Below the pieces are notes generated by a model, which was not told the origin of the DNA, did not search any database, and saw only the letters and a list, made by a program, of their open reading frames with translations. A program made the position numbers and the translations under genes. A stretch of DNA of 64,000 bases, from the NCBI RefSeq assembly GCF_964204645.1, contig NC_134026.1, positions 23,826,650 to 23,890,649 on the forward strand, written 5' to 3'. Positions 22,881-57,400 of the stretch are shown piece by piece; positions within the stretch are counted from its first letter, which is position 1; every line of letters starts with the position of its first letter. This stretch comes from Tubulanus polymorphus. Its lineage: Eukaryota > Nemertea > Palaeonemertea > Tubulaniformes > Tubulanidae.

Positions 22881-23414
22881 ATAAGATTAACCTTAGTTCA
22901 TCACATTTCCAACAACAGATCGCCGTAAAACAATATACATCCGACCATTCCCCTTGATTTGACGTTTTGTGTACAGATTTGTTTTTCGACTTCTATTCCC
23001 AACAATTTATAGTCTTTTTGGTAGAAATCTGTACAAATTTTCTGATCCAACTTGAATGTTTCTGATAAGTATTCGTTCAAATAGTATACTAGAAAGTCGC
23101 TTTTGATATCAAAGATATGTCCTTACCTATTGGTTGCAGTGAGATAACATCCATAAAGCCTAGATAGCTAATTGTATGCGAATATGCTATGTTTAACTCG
23201 GCAACTGACATCGCACTCGATGTGTCGCCTTCAAACCGGCTCTGTAACTGGGTTTGGGAGCACATTGGCAGTATTTTATATCTTACAGTTTAAGATCTCT
23301 AACGAGAATATTGCGGCTTGCTTACGCGTAAAATCAAACAAACACTTAGTAGCGTTCAAACGAAAAGCCTGCATACGCAGTGGATGACGCAGAGAACGCT
23401 GGAGCTAGTGCTGA

Positions 23415-23422
23415 TGACGTCA
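23415..23422. promoter_or_regulatory. Consensus palindromic CRE octamer TGACGTCA
   Basis: This exact CREB/ATF consensus lies about 1.8 kb upstream of the GPCR start codon, with a related TGACGC nearby at about 23383. A single octamer can arise by chance, so any role is speculative. Confidence 0.2.
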
Positions 23423-26400
23423 TACGACAACTAGACAGGGCTTCTCTGTTTTAGCGCAAGAAAAAACGACTCCGCTTTGATTCAACGAAAAGCCTCGCGT
23501 TGAACTTACCGGTATCGCGTGTCTTCCGGCAGAGCAAACTTTTTGTTCTAAGAACTTCAGCCGTTTAGAGGGAAATTCCTTAATGATTTACCAGAAATTA
23601 TGTTTCCACAATCTTCTAATAATGCGCTTTACTGGTAAAAGCTCAGTCTATGCGAATCATGAAAACAGAAATGTAAAAGTGCATACACTCTCTTCCCATT
23701 TCCATATACATGTACATTGGGAATACATCTAACCGCGGTAGATGTATGTGCACCATTTGGTATGAACCACATTTCTAAATCACACTTTCACGCCAGGTTA
23801 GCTGCCTTTAGTTAGAACAGGCTAGAGTAAGGGCACGCGTAAACTAAATAGCCGAGAAGAAACAAAGCAACTAAAAGGCGACAAGCTGGCATGGGAAACA
23901 CAAGTAGAGTAGCTTTTCTTGATGTATAGCTGATTGTACAATCTTGGAGGATTACTCCAAGGTACAACGATCTTCGAAAGATACATGAACGGGTATCACG
24001 AGCTTTTACGCTATGAAACGTACTTACCCGAAAGTATGCGACTATACACACAATATTCTTCTATCCACTGCCTTAACTACAAGGATTTCTATACTAAACT
24101 ATGTCAAGCGCTATTAATACCGCCTACTCTTTGTGCCTTCTCAGCTTCACAGTGGCTTTCCCAACGCTAAACGGAAGGTTCTCGCCCGTGCTTGTCCGTA
24201 CAGCACAATAGTGTACGAAAATACCCAAACATATACCCACAGTTTCGGTGAAGATATTATTATCCGCTCTTATGTTCATTTTCTTTGTTAGTTTCTAATA
24301 CTAAAACGTCAGTTCATTACTAGTAGTAAACGTCAAGGAACTTAGAGGAGCTATTGGGTTTTGCGATAGATGGAGCATTTGGAGGATGCTAAACGTATCT
24401 ATGAATTGCCAATGAGTCATTGCACAGAAATCTTATCACATGTATGTCGAGCGAACTAAATGGCAGGTTAGGGTTCTACAACAGACTTGCTGTAATAATA
24501 TATGACTGGAAGCATTTTTCTAACAAGAAATGTATTTGCCATGATAAACATTAGTACGTGATACTTACAAAATAAACTTACAAACCGCATTTAGAATGCA
24601 TTATACGCAAGTGTAGCATTAATCATGAATTTCAAGAAAATCACACGAAAACATGTGATATTTGCCATAAATTCTACGATTAAAATGATATACGTAAGAA
24701 TTGCAATATTTGAATTCATGAATAAGTAACGATTTATTTTTTTCTAGTCTGATTTCGAGAGATCCCATCGTTTCAGCATAGAGACGACCAATATGTAAAC
24801 GACTGTAAGACATTTATCGCGTTCATTACAGCCCCATCATAGCTTTCCAGTAAAATATGAAATTACTTTAAAATACAATTAGCTATTCGTTACGTCTGAT
24901 ACCAAAGATTCATTCTCAAATTCCCCTTCCAATAATTGATAAATGTAATAATCTTAAAAGTATGTATAACGGTACGGTAGTTATTCCGAACATGCCTTTT
25001 GAAATTCAGAATTCGGAGGACTATTATTTTGTTACGTGATAAACGCTCTTAAATTCCAAGCGCAGACTTTACTTCTATTTAAAAACCGTCATTAAAAACA
25101 AACATTATGCTGATTCATTTTCTGCCAGTCGAATCAACGGTGCAAAACGAGCGGTGCTCAAGCTTGTAAATTAATGAGGCTGTATTGTTTTCATGCGGGA
25201 ATTCACGTCCCCATGTCGCGTGCCTCGGCGTTTTGTGGAGGTATCAGGGATGCTAATTGTGCTTGAACTGCAGAACGTTGGTGCGTTCCGTGTTTGCTGT
25301 CGATTTGCTGCATGAATCGTAATACGCGTCCGATCAGGCTAGATCTGCAATGAGCCCTTGAGGGGATTACAAAATCGTTGTTTTTTTCTTTTTTTCAAAT
25401 CCCCTAAAAAAACAATTTCTAACTATGGGAATTCTGGGCAAGTTTTTTTCTATCACTTCCAACATAAATGAATGAAATATTTTTTGCATCCAAGAAAAAT
25501 GTCTACCTTTTCCTTTCTTATTTTATTGCAGTATATCATCTAGAAAGGCAACTGTAATATTGGAAAAAATACACTGGCCAGGTGGCCAGTGGATCTCTTA
25601 CTTCTTCGGTCGACTCGTGAGACTCTTATCTTGATCTTACGACGCCATCGCAGCCATAATTATACCAGAAAAGTAGAATTATATGCATGTGTATCTTCGG
25701 ATATCTCGGCGAAGACAATGGCTGCCTGAGTAGCTAATTTGGATGCAAATTGAATTGTAATATCTGAAAGAGATACGGCGTAACCGAGTAATCCCGTTCT
25801 CTGAGGGGCTCAAGCCAGATCACCTTCGCAACGTTGTGATTGATACCAGTGACGCATCCCGCGAGTAATGCTGCTACGTTGAGCACCGAATCTTGTACAA
25901 TATGCGATTGTGTTTAAAACGTCGTATTTTGGTTAATGAAATGCCGTAATTTTCACATTATGCGTGTTATGATGGATTTTTTAAGTATTTGCCAATGTCA
26001 TGCTATGTTTTAAGGGATATAATCGTTGAGTGATATAGGAGATAGGATATAATTGTTGAATGGGGCTGATCCACATAGAATAACACTTGAGCACTACTTA
26101 TTATTCTGTTCTGAACATCCTCAGCGTTATAGAGAAAAAACTACATTCCTTGACATTTTATTGATAATATCGCAGTCACAAATTCCTATCCTTGACTTCT
26201 CAAAAATTGAAAAAAGAAAACACGGAAATTTAGGACATTATTTTGGCATCTTTATTCTTTCCAAGACTAGTTCTTTAAGCAGTAGAAGTCCTTTAGAGTT
26301 CTACATCGGTTAAAAAGATGATATAAGGATCCGAAATTCATTGAATCAAAAGTCACTTTAATCATCATATCAGTATTATCGTTATTGTATTATTGTCATG

Positions 26401-27289
26401 GTTTTATCAAAACGCAATTTTATTCTGGGGAAGAACCACAAAAACATCGACCACATAATATTATTATTTTCACGTTAGGCACAGTCTCAGCTATCGAGCA
26501 GCCAAATCGTGAAACAAAAAAAACAAAAAAATAAAATTGATCACGGATGAAACATAATACTTTTACCCAAAACACGTGACATTACGAGGTTTACTTTACA
26601 TACTGTATAATATATAATTATATATATATATATTTATGTATATTTATAATATATGTGGAGATATCCATTAAACTAATACATTACTGCTCGCAAAAGCGAA
26701 CATTTTTAAATTTCATCATCTTTTTTTAAACATAAAATTATATCTATCGCCCGAGATCGCTTAGTATGTCATTCATATACAATTATCATTATTATTTGTA
26801 CATTATTTACACGTTTTATACATTTTTCGGCCGAATTACCGGCGTCGTGCGATGACGATGTTTACTGTTTGTTTGTGTAAACAACTCTGGAATATATTAG
26901 TAATCACTGATGAAAGATTATGCAACAATAATATAGTTCCGTTTCAATATTTTTCTTTTAATTCTCTTTGGAAAAATATACCAAATATAATTGCTTCGTC
27001 GATTAACGAGTTGTTGAAGTGTATTCTAGTGTTTACACATCTGTAAATCGGAGTGATTTTTCTCCATTTGTGAATAAAATTTACAATTGCACTCAGGTCC
27101 GCGGCAGTGGCCAACGAGCTTTTACCCACGGTTGTTTATGGCAGCACCAAGTTGTCTTAAAAAGTTTTTTTAAGTGTCAACCGCGAATGTATTATATACC
27201 CTGTTTTGTGGGTTCAACATAAAAACCGACTTTTATGTTCCACTTGCATTTTCACGCCCGAGCCTGCGCTCCTCTTCGTGGCGGTATAG

Positions 27290-48099
<20,810 letters not shown>

Positions 48100-48843
48100 A
48101 TTGTATATCGCCAGCTTGACTGATTATGTATCTCCCAACTGTTAGACAAAAAATACCAAGTCCCGAATCTGGAACTTACAATCCTATGAATCAAACGCCG
48201 ATACGAAGTTTTTGCAACTTTTTTCCTCATTCATCAGGAATCGTATGAATATATGCACTATAGCATATAAACATAAGGAACTTTGCTGAAAGTTACCACG
48301 CGTGATCCTGTTGGAGTACACTCAACCGTTGTGGCCACAAACTGAGTTCAACAGTATATCTCTTCTCGCCAGCTTACGTTTTCGGGTGCGTTATATGGGC
48401 CCGTTCGTTGTTTATGTCTCCAGGTCGCCTAGAATCCACCGTTACTGTCGCCTCACGCTACTTGGATAGTTTCCACTGTGCATAATGCTTTTCGTGCCGC
48501 CCTGTTGTAGGTTTTCCTCACACCGCGAACGGTGGGCGGGACCGAATATTGTCAATCACAAGAGTGAAACTCCGAACGGTGCGTTCAATGGTAGATCGCA
48601 TAGCAATATCAAACAATAAGAAACCTCCTTCGATTAGTATCGCAGTATTTCACTTGCAGTGCTTTGAGAAAAACGGACATTTCGTCGAGAATCAGCGTTT
48701 TCAGTGTGCCCGAAATTCGAAGGAATTTAGAACTTACTTTCTCTTTGAATATGAGATTTCGCTCGTTTGTTGTCTCACAGCACGCTACATTTACCGGTTC
48801 TCTAGATAGGAATCGCTTTCATAAGTGGATATCTTAAGTAAAA

Positions 48844-49020
<177 letters not shown>

Positions 49021-52000
49021 TATTCGTCATTGGGGACGTTGAACTTCTTTAGAGACAAACTTGTCCTAAATACAAACCACCGACACACTTCTGAGATACA
49101 TTTCCCGCCAATTTGAGCGCATGTGCGTAGAAAAACCACACGCCACACTCTGGTTCCAATCACATGAGCCACGGATCCCAAACTTCCGAAACCATAAAAC
49201 CAGATTCCACAGACCCGGTCGAGGAAAAGCTACAAATGTATAGTTCATTGGATATGAACAATACGTGTTTTGGCAAGGCGCGTGTCAGCTGCAGACATTA
49301 CTGTTATTTGTCTTCCATACGTATATGTAAACAGCTATTGGTCTGTGCAAATAATTTCGTTCAATTTGACACCAAATACCTGAATGAGTTGAAACGTAAA
49401 TTTGATGAAAATCATTAGTGTAGCATTTATTTTGGCAGTACATGTACGTACGTATATGCTGGCGGGCGATCTCGAATGGGAGAGTTTTCACAAAAAGATA
49501 CAATCGTAGGTGTATATAAATGAGATCCGTACATTCTGCCCTAAACGATTGCGAATTATATGGGAAAGCACATTTCTGGCATTTTCCCATATCCACATGC
49601 TAGGAAATCCGAAATTTACAGATCTTATTCACCAAAATGATATTGCGGAGTCGATCGGTGTGTCAACTTCATATGTCACTGATAATTATATGCTAACAAA
49701 ACGTGAAAATACGCAGACGCTAAGTATCTATACGATAACGTTTAACAGGTATACGTAACGTTTGTCCGAATTAATTGGACTATTGTTGCCCTCCTGCGGG
49801 AACCGTGCACCGTTGATAGAACGCAAACGCCCATTTTTGACAATGAAACAGCGCATGATGATTTTGACGGAGAGTGTTGTTAATTTTTGTTTGTAAAAAT
49901 AAACCTACCGCGCAGATATAGCAAGTGTACCATGTTTGAAAAAGATTCATTCGTTACCGAATTGTAAGAATACGATGGTCTGAAAATACTTATATATGTT
50001 GAAATGCGTAGGGGTGTTGAATGTCCTGGATAATTTAATGGAAACATGTCAACACTGAGGATGAATCGCACAGAGGTTGCGTAAAGTATTTCTTGAACGC
50101 ATATTGGACGCGAAATTTGCTGTGGTCAAGCGTATTAACATTACACAAATACATACAAACAAATAATTTTCGCCTCCATACTCTATACATGCAGATATAT
50201 ATGCCGTATCATCAATCGCCGATATTGCATCGATGAATGTTTGAAAAGCTCTCATTCACACTTTCTTTTGTCTTCAAGTGGACGGCTTCCGTCCCCGACC
50301 AAACACTGATTTACAAGTATCAGATCGTTGTAAATTGAGTTTCTGAATTATGCATACGTATACGTGTGGCAAACACGACGAACAGACGGGTGTAAAAATT
50401 AGCGAGTTAACGGAGAGCTGATTCGCGAGTAAACAGTTAATATATGTGTACCAACATTTCACTCATGTGCTATGTAGGCTTGTGTTTTATGTGAAATCAG
50501 TCGATTTTCCTCACTATACGTAAGTGATGCATGAATATCTATAGTAGTTCTTTTTAATGTATTTTTCAATCTCAGTCAACTCATTCAGTATGCAAACTTC
50601 TAAAACCTTAGTAAATTCACTACAGAAATGACCAAATCGAGAACGACATTTTCAAGATGACAATGAGAAACTCAGCCCAACATTCATTATGACTTATAGC
50701 AAAAATACATTTATGTATTTTTGCATATAGTTAGAATTTTTCAGACTAGATAGTAACATACTAAAAAGTTACTCTACAAATCCTATAATACCGATTTATT
50801 TGGATCAAGGAAAGGAATCCCTACCCAGGACAATAATCAATGTCCTCGATTATGTTCACACAGTCACCTACGTTTTTGATACCCGTTAGGCTCGATTGAG
50901 GAAATTGTCATCACCTCAAGCTAGGCGACACTTGTTTTGAAAACGATCCCCAAATGAGATCATTGTAAGTATACACTGAATATCAGTTGTTTGCACAAAA
51001 GCTACCCGCGGTTATTTAGCGTTTATTTGACCAACGGTCAGCGGCTGGAAATCCAGTTATAAATGGACACAGTACCAGCCACAATACAGCAAACACACAG
51101 CACGTTATGGACAAACATTGTTTCATAAAACGCTTCACTGGTTGCCTGCTCTATTGTGGTTAAACTATATTGGTATGATTACCGATGAGTTGGTTGTTTT
51201 AATCCATTCCATCGTGCGAATCTAAAACAAAAAAAACCAAGACTGAAGAATTGTAGGATGTAAGCATTAAAAACAGAATAACCGGCCGCGACGATATACG
51301 AGGTGCTTAGAATGAGAATGCCCGGCTTGGCACGTTCCCCCGAAAATGAGTAGGTGGAATGATGACTTAGTCGATAAAGAGCGGTTGCCATGCAATTTGT
51401 CGGCGGAAAATAAGATTTTTCAAAGGAAGTTCAATTTTCGGGCTTCAGACATACGTCATTTACAGTGGGGTGGGTTCGAATCCTGGATTCCACTTGTGTC
51501 ATGGCACGACTTGCTGCAGAAGTTCTACTTGATAAACAGATGGCTCGAGTCGAAAAGATTTTATGACGGCAGCCTGATGTGCGCTTCAAAGCTCTTGATG
51601 TTCGGCCACACGGAAATCATAAAATAACGACGTGTGCTCGGCAGCGGGACAGACTGATAAAACTAGATTCCTGGTCATCGCGATGCGCAAGGCTTCGGAG
51701 TGGGACAGTTGGTCGCCTCTAGGCTGTCTTGTTGTGAGACAAACTCCGTTATGCAAGCTCGTATTGTCGTAATCCGTCCAATGAGGATTAAATGGAGACT
51801 AATCTGATTTCGCATCTCAACAAGCACGCGATCCTGTATTTACAGTTCAAAGGATTTGCAGCACAAGAAATATGATCTGGTCACGTGACGACATGCATGG
51901 GCTCACGAGGAAATTAAAGTTTTGAAACAAAACGCACTATAAACACCGGGCTCCTAGCGGCAAAGGGCATCTAATTCCTGATTACAGGATACTTATGTTA

Positions 52001-54430
52001 TACACGTAGGTAACTGATATGCCTGGTATGTGTATCAGATTTGTTCGGTTGCGAGGGCGCGAGCAAGGATGTACAATATATCCATTACCAACGACACCAA
52101 AACCTGTAGAGCCAACTTCCATCACGATTGATAACTAATTTTTCTTGCTTGAATGATATGTTATTAATGTCTTCTAGTTATACTGACATATAAAGAATAT
52201 AGGCTTATGTATATATGCAAAACCAGTTGACTGAACCACGATTGAGGTTTAAAGAATAACTTTAGCATTACATATATATGATATGGAAAAAAGATGATGG
52301 AAAATTGATACTAATCTTAACAACAGAACAGGGTTCTCATTATATAGTCCACAATTGATTTGGATTTAGCGAATCTATTGGTATTACAACGATTATAAAA
52401 CCTGGTGATGATGAATTGGATTATTTGGTGCGAATTCAGTGACCCAAGAAAATGCCCAAACTATCTACACTTCCGGCTATGCACTCAAGATTTGCATGCC
52501 TTTTCTACCGACAACAAAGCGAAAACCAAAGCAGTATAAAGTTACATACACTGCCAAGAATAGCGGCCGTTCGGGACGTTGGTCGCAGCCACATTGAGAA
52601 AGGTCAGGCCCTTCGATCGTTTGTTGTCCATTCGCCCTAAGCACTGAGTGCACCTGCAAAGACGGGACACCGTTATGAAATATGATGCCCTGTTCGTGAA
52701 GGGCACGCGACCAGGCAGTGGCATAGCTAGTGTTTTCCAAAAATTATCCCAAAGAGGCAAACAACGCGTTATTGTTTATTGTAGATCGTTCTTCAAGGCA
52801 TCATGCGGTGTAATTGGCCATCGCTTCATCGAATGACATTTTTCGGACGAGAGAGAGAACGAGTCTTTCTCGTTAATTTCACTTTGTGCACTTTAAGTAA
52901 ACGTAAATATTTCTCTTATAGATAATTGTGAGCTTCTATCCAATGAAAAGGAAAGACGAAAAGAACTCATATTTCTCTGACTAAACATAGAAATATTTCA
53001 ACGTGAATTGTTGTTGGAATAGTGAATGTTGTATCAAGTGAACCAGGTGCCCAATAGACTCATATTTCATCTGCAATATTAGATACGTACTTTCATACTG
53101 AGAATAATCATAATTCTATACAAATCCATTCAGCTGCAGATTGTTATTCGTGGCCGAATTTGTTTGTACACGGACGAAACCCAACCCAAACCCTTCAGAC
53201 CTTTGTCGAGAACTTACGGGTGTTTTCCCATTGAAAATGAGCCAAAATCCAATACGGTTTGTGTGTGAATTCACGATACAGCTTCGCCATTCGTTATCAA
53301 CGATAACAACGAATGTATCATCTTGGATCTTGAGCCCTGAAATACAATTTCGTTCTATTTCCAGCTGTATACAGTTACATATAATACAAATCTTGACTCA
53401 GTTCGAGTCCCTTGAGATGATGTCCCAGATCCTATGCGAGAACCGTCCCCGGGCATTTGCATTCAGCCTGAAAAATCCGGCCACCATCTGTCTCGCCAAA
53501 CTAGTTTATACGTCCGTGGTCTCACCCAGCAGACTAAGGTGGCATGATGGTATGATCACATCGATATTGAAGAGTTTGAATAGATGTCCAGAAAATTACC
53601 CCATAGATAAAACTACGAATCTTCAACCAGTTTTGGCGTATGATAAGCGTTGGTGCGGCCTAAACTTGTGCTATACCAGAATTATCAGATTTATCAAGGG
53701 TCTTTTGAGAACGTCGTGATGCACAATATCCATATCCTTAACAATAACGACCACAAAATGATCTATCAACCGAGAAATGCAAATAATCTCCAATATTGTG
53801 GTCAGAACAGCTTACATTGTTTTCATAGGAATTTCGTTGGAATTAATCGAGGCCTAGCGGAAACGCCTGAATAACGAGGTCTGAAATTCAAATAGATTTT
53901 ATGTAACTTTTCTAACCGAATTCAAAGTGTGGGGATTATCGAAATGATTCAAAAATATGTCACAACCGGTAAAAGTAAACAGGTTGAACAAAGGGGTGGA
54001 CAATGCCGATGTGGATTTAGCGCCAAGTGAAGTCAACGTTCTTCCAGTCGGTAAGGCGGGATCCATTATAGAAAGCTGAAGACAAATAAAAGCAAGCGGC
54101 CCTGAAGAATACTTGGTGTTAGCTCTTCGTCACGATGAGAGAATTAGAGTAAACAAAAATGTATGAGCAATAAGCACGCGTAACGCGACGGCAATGGTAA
54201 CAGATAATGAAAATTCTCTTACTTGCCATATAAGGAAAATTGATCGCGACACAGAAAGAGAACATCGAAAGACAGCTGTTTGGCGAAATCGACAAGACTG
54301 GGACTGTAATCCTATAGTGGCTATACAAACACTCTTGTGCTCTTCAAAACACTAGAACACCAATATTGGGTTTTATATTGATACACTTTTTGGCATTTGG
54401 TGCCAGGAAAAACCCAGCTGTCACCAGCAA

Positions 54431-54464
54431 GCAAAGTGTACTTATAGGCAAAGTGTACTTATAG
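54431..54464. repeat. Exact 17-bp tandem duplication
   Basis: GCAAAGTGTACTTATAG occurs twice in a row at 54431-54447 and 54448-54464. It is a minor local duplication with no associated gene. Confidence 0.95.
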
Positions 54465-57400
54465 CCCGGATGCGAATGGAAAACGTACCGTCAAAGGAAT
54501 CTTGACTATTAATTATTATATATTGCATTTTGTATATTTCTGTAAACTACATTTTGAAATTATCTACTTGAGACACGAAGCCATCGGTTAGTTCGTATTA
54601 ACAATCAACCGATTATCTCGACAAAGTTGCTACTTTTGATCGACAAATCTATGGACATTATAAACATATTCTTATGATGTTGTATTTGATTCACGTCGGC
54701 CTCGTGCGGTGTATTCGTATTCTAACGCATGCTTTGTGGTAGTTCAAAAAAGATTTTAGTAGACGGAACATTCGAATCAATTTGTAATAAATTACCCAAA
54801 TTGCCCATTAACTCGCCTGCGCCACCTTAACGCTTTTCAAGTCCCGTAACGCTACATCGCCGGTCAATTGAGCTCAGTCTTTTCACACTTTCGGGCCAGA
54901 CTTTCGACGATTTTAATTGCCCAATCGCTTTTTTACCTTTCAGAAATCCGGTCCCTATGGCTTATGACATAAAAGCCGTTATAAATCATGACCATGGGGA
55001 TTTGAATGAACGACCAGGAACGCGGTGCAGACCCATTTATCATAAGGCAGTGACAGAGACAAATGATAAAATCGGAAATGGCTGGGTCATTGTTGCCAAG
55101 TGTGCCTTTAAAGACCACTTTGTGCGTGTTTTACATTAAGTTTACAGAATAAATCACTTATAGTAACGTTTAGATATATTTGTTGCTTTTGTTTTCGAAT
55201 TATTGAGGTGCCAAGCCAAGTACCGGCAAATTCACCTGCTATTAATAACGGCTATATAGCGTGTTTTCGCAGTACCTTTCAGATTTATGTGGTGCGATGT
55301 TTTCGTCGCAAACCTTTAAAAAACCAAAAATGAACCGATCGAGCAAATATAATCAAAGTAAGTAAGAGGGGGTTCTGAAATAAAATTGGTAATGACAGCC
55401 AGTGAGTTTTATGAGTTTTATTCGCCTTTATACCCAATATAACTTTGGATGATAAATTCTACAGTTAACGCGATACAATAAATCACTAGGCCTATGCATG
55501 GTACACAACTCATCACGAATGTATTCTGGTCTCAAAAATATTCCAGTGAACAACGCTTATGAATAGCAATGAGCTTTTTAAGATATATTTTCATTGGGTG
55601 ATAGAACAATAAGATTCGCCACAGAGATAAAAGTAGGTACCGAACGAGTCACCGAACTTTTGTCTCGTTTCCCCTCAAATTTTACCGTTCATTAGCACAC
55701 GTTCCTCGGTGCTAACTACACATTCCCCATTACTATATCTCCAGATTAGATTTCACAGTCGCTGGCAATCAGAAGCTAAGAAACTATGTGATTACCAGGA
55801 AATTGATAACGAAATTATAAAAATCATAAATTACATGACAACAAATTTGATGACAAAGGAATGGCACTTGCTGGTGGCAACGTAACCAGCGGGAAGCAAC
55901 GACAATGCCGCGGAACACCGCGCACCCAACGGGCAAGATTTGACAACTGCCAAAGGGCGGAAGTTTCTTTTGTCCCCGGGATAAACGCTCAAGCGATCCC
56001 TATCATGTCTTCAGGCGATGCGGAGGGGTTCGAGAATCTTAATACTCCTTCACCGAACAACCAACATCCGAATGTTCATAGATTTTCTAATTAAGTTGAC
56101 CATAGCGGTAATTACCATCAGAAGGATGTGACAATACCACTTCACCATTCCAGCTCTCTGCTTCCGTGTAGACGGTATGTCACTGCCAGAAATCTCAACT
56201 CAATATGCCGTCTATTTTGCAAGTCTCTCATGCCAGCCTCTCTCGTTTGTGCTGAAAGTGGGCCCGATTGAAGTAGACGCCACCATTGAATATTTTTGAA
56301 TCTTTCTTTTTAATGTCCGTTATATCATATTCGTCATTTATGGGTGTAATCTGGTACCAGAAACTTCAGATTTTTACGAAGCACTTTGATTATACATACA
56401 TATTTGTATCATAAATATAAAAATACAGACCGATCTTCAGATTAAACACGTGTTTAATGATGTTTTATTGACTGGTGTGCGTGGTAGCAGGTTGGCCTTT
56501 TTTAGACTGTGAGAAATTTAACGCATACGTACGTCATGTGGACAGAACAGCATATATAACTTTTGCAATTACTGCTTATTGTATTCGTAAACGGCTCTGG
56601 TAAAACGTGCTTTTTCAATTTTCAACATTAATTGTGTACAACAACAAAAAAGAAAATTAAATTCCCAAAATAAATTATAATCCGAGTTGAAACGAGACAG
56701 AATTGATTTAATGGTATATACAATAGATTTAAAAATCAAACGCCAGTTGAAGGGAAAAAGTACTTAATAGAACCTTACAGCCAAATCACGTGAATGTATG
56801 AAGTGATCGTGTGTCGATTGGAGAGATCAGGAAATCGACTCCCAAGCGTGCTAAGAAACAGGCGGCTGAAACTATTTTCAATAAAGTGATTTCCAGCGCT
56901 TCAATGCGTCTTATGATTTCGTCCTAGGACAGCCTGATCCTTTCTTCCCGACCAGCACAACGCGTCGACCTCTGGTCGTTCGAGTAATCCATCCTGGTCA
57001 TTGCTAGATTACGCGGATTTCAACGACAAATGCTGCGCATCGTCGTGCTTAATCCCCCGCGGATTATCCGGGGAGGTTGACCGCCGAGAAGGAAATGAAG
57101 GTCACCAAACGATGCGCACATCTCGAGAGATCACGCCGCGAAGGCATCAATACCGACGACGATCGATGGGACAGCCAAATACCAATAAACCAGACTGTCA
57201 TAAACATCTCTTATAATGCGACCAGAATTGGGATCTTGTCGGATCACCGTCGTGCTGGGCAAATGAATACGGCTTTAATAACGGTATATCAAGAGAATAC
57301 GACACGTCGCCAGGCGTTAAACCCAGTACGCGCCATGGTAATAACAATACATGAAGAAATATGGCATTATAGCGATCAAAGTGAAATTAACAATCAAATA

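Larger units (their letters stand above)
21604..27289. other. Region between the divergent 5' side of the GPCR and the 3' end of lhx1/5
   Basis: No gene is recognised in these 5.7 kb. They hold a strong hairpin (22194-22285), a Penelope-like remnant (about 22440-22880), a consensus CRE octamer (23415-23422) and an AT-rich low-complexity tract near 26600-26660. The 3' UTR of lhx1/5 lies at the right end; TTTATT on the + strand at 26419-26424 or 26251-26256 could be its polyadenylation signal. Confidence 0.5.

Noticed and set aside
51466-51490. GGTTCGAATCC, a tRNA B-box-like sequence
   Set aside because: The flanking bases do not form a T-arm stem and no acceptor, D-arm or anticodon arm can be folded upstream.
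53141-53719. A 192-codon open frame in the region upstream of lhx1/5
   Set aside because: It starts at TTG, has no recognisable motif and has no flanking exon evidence.
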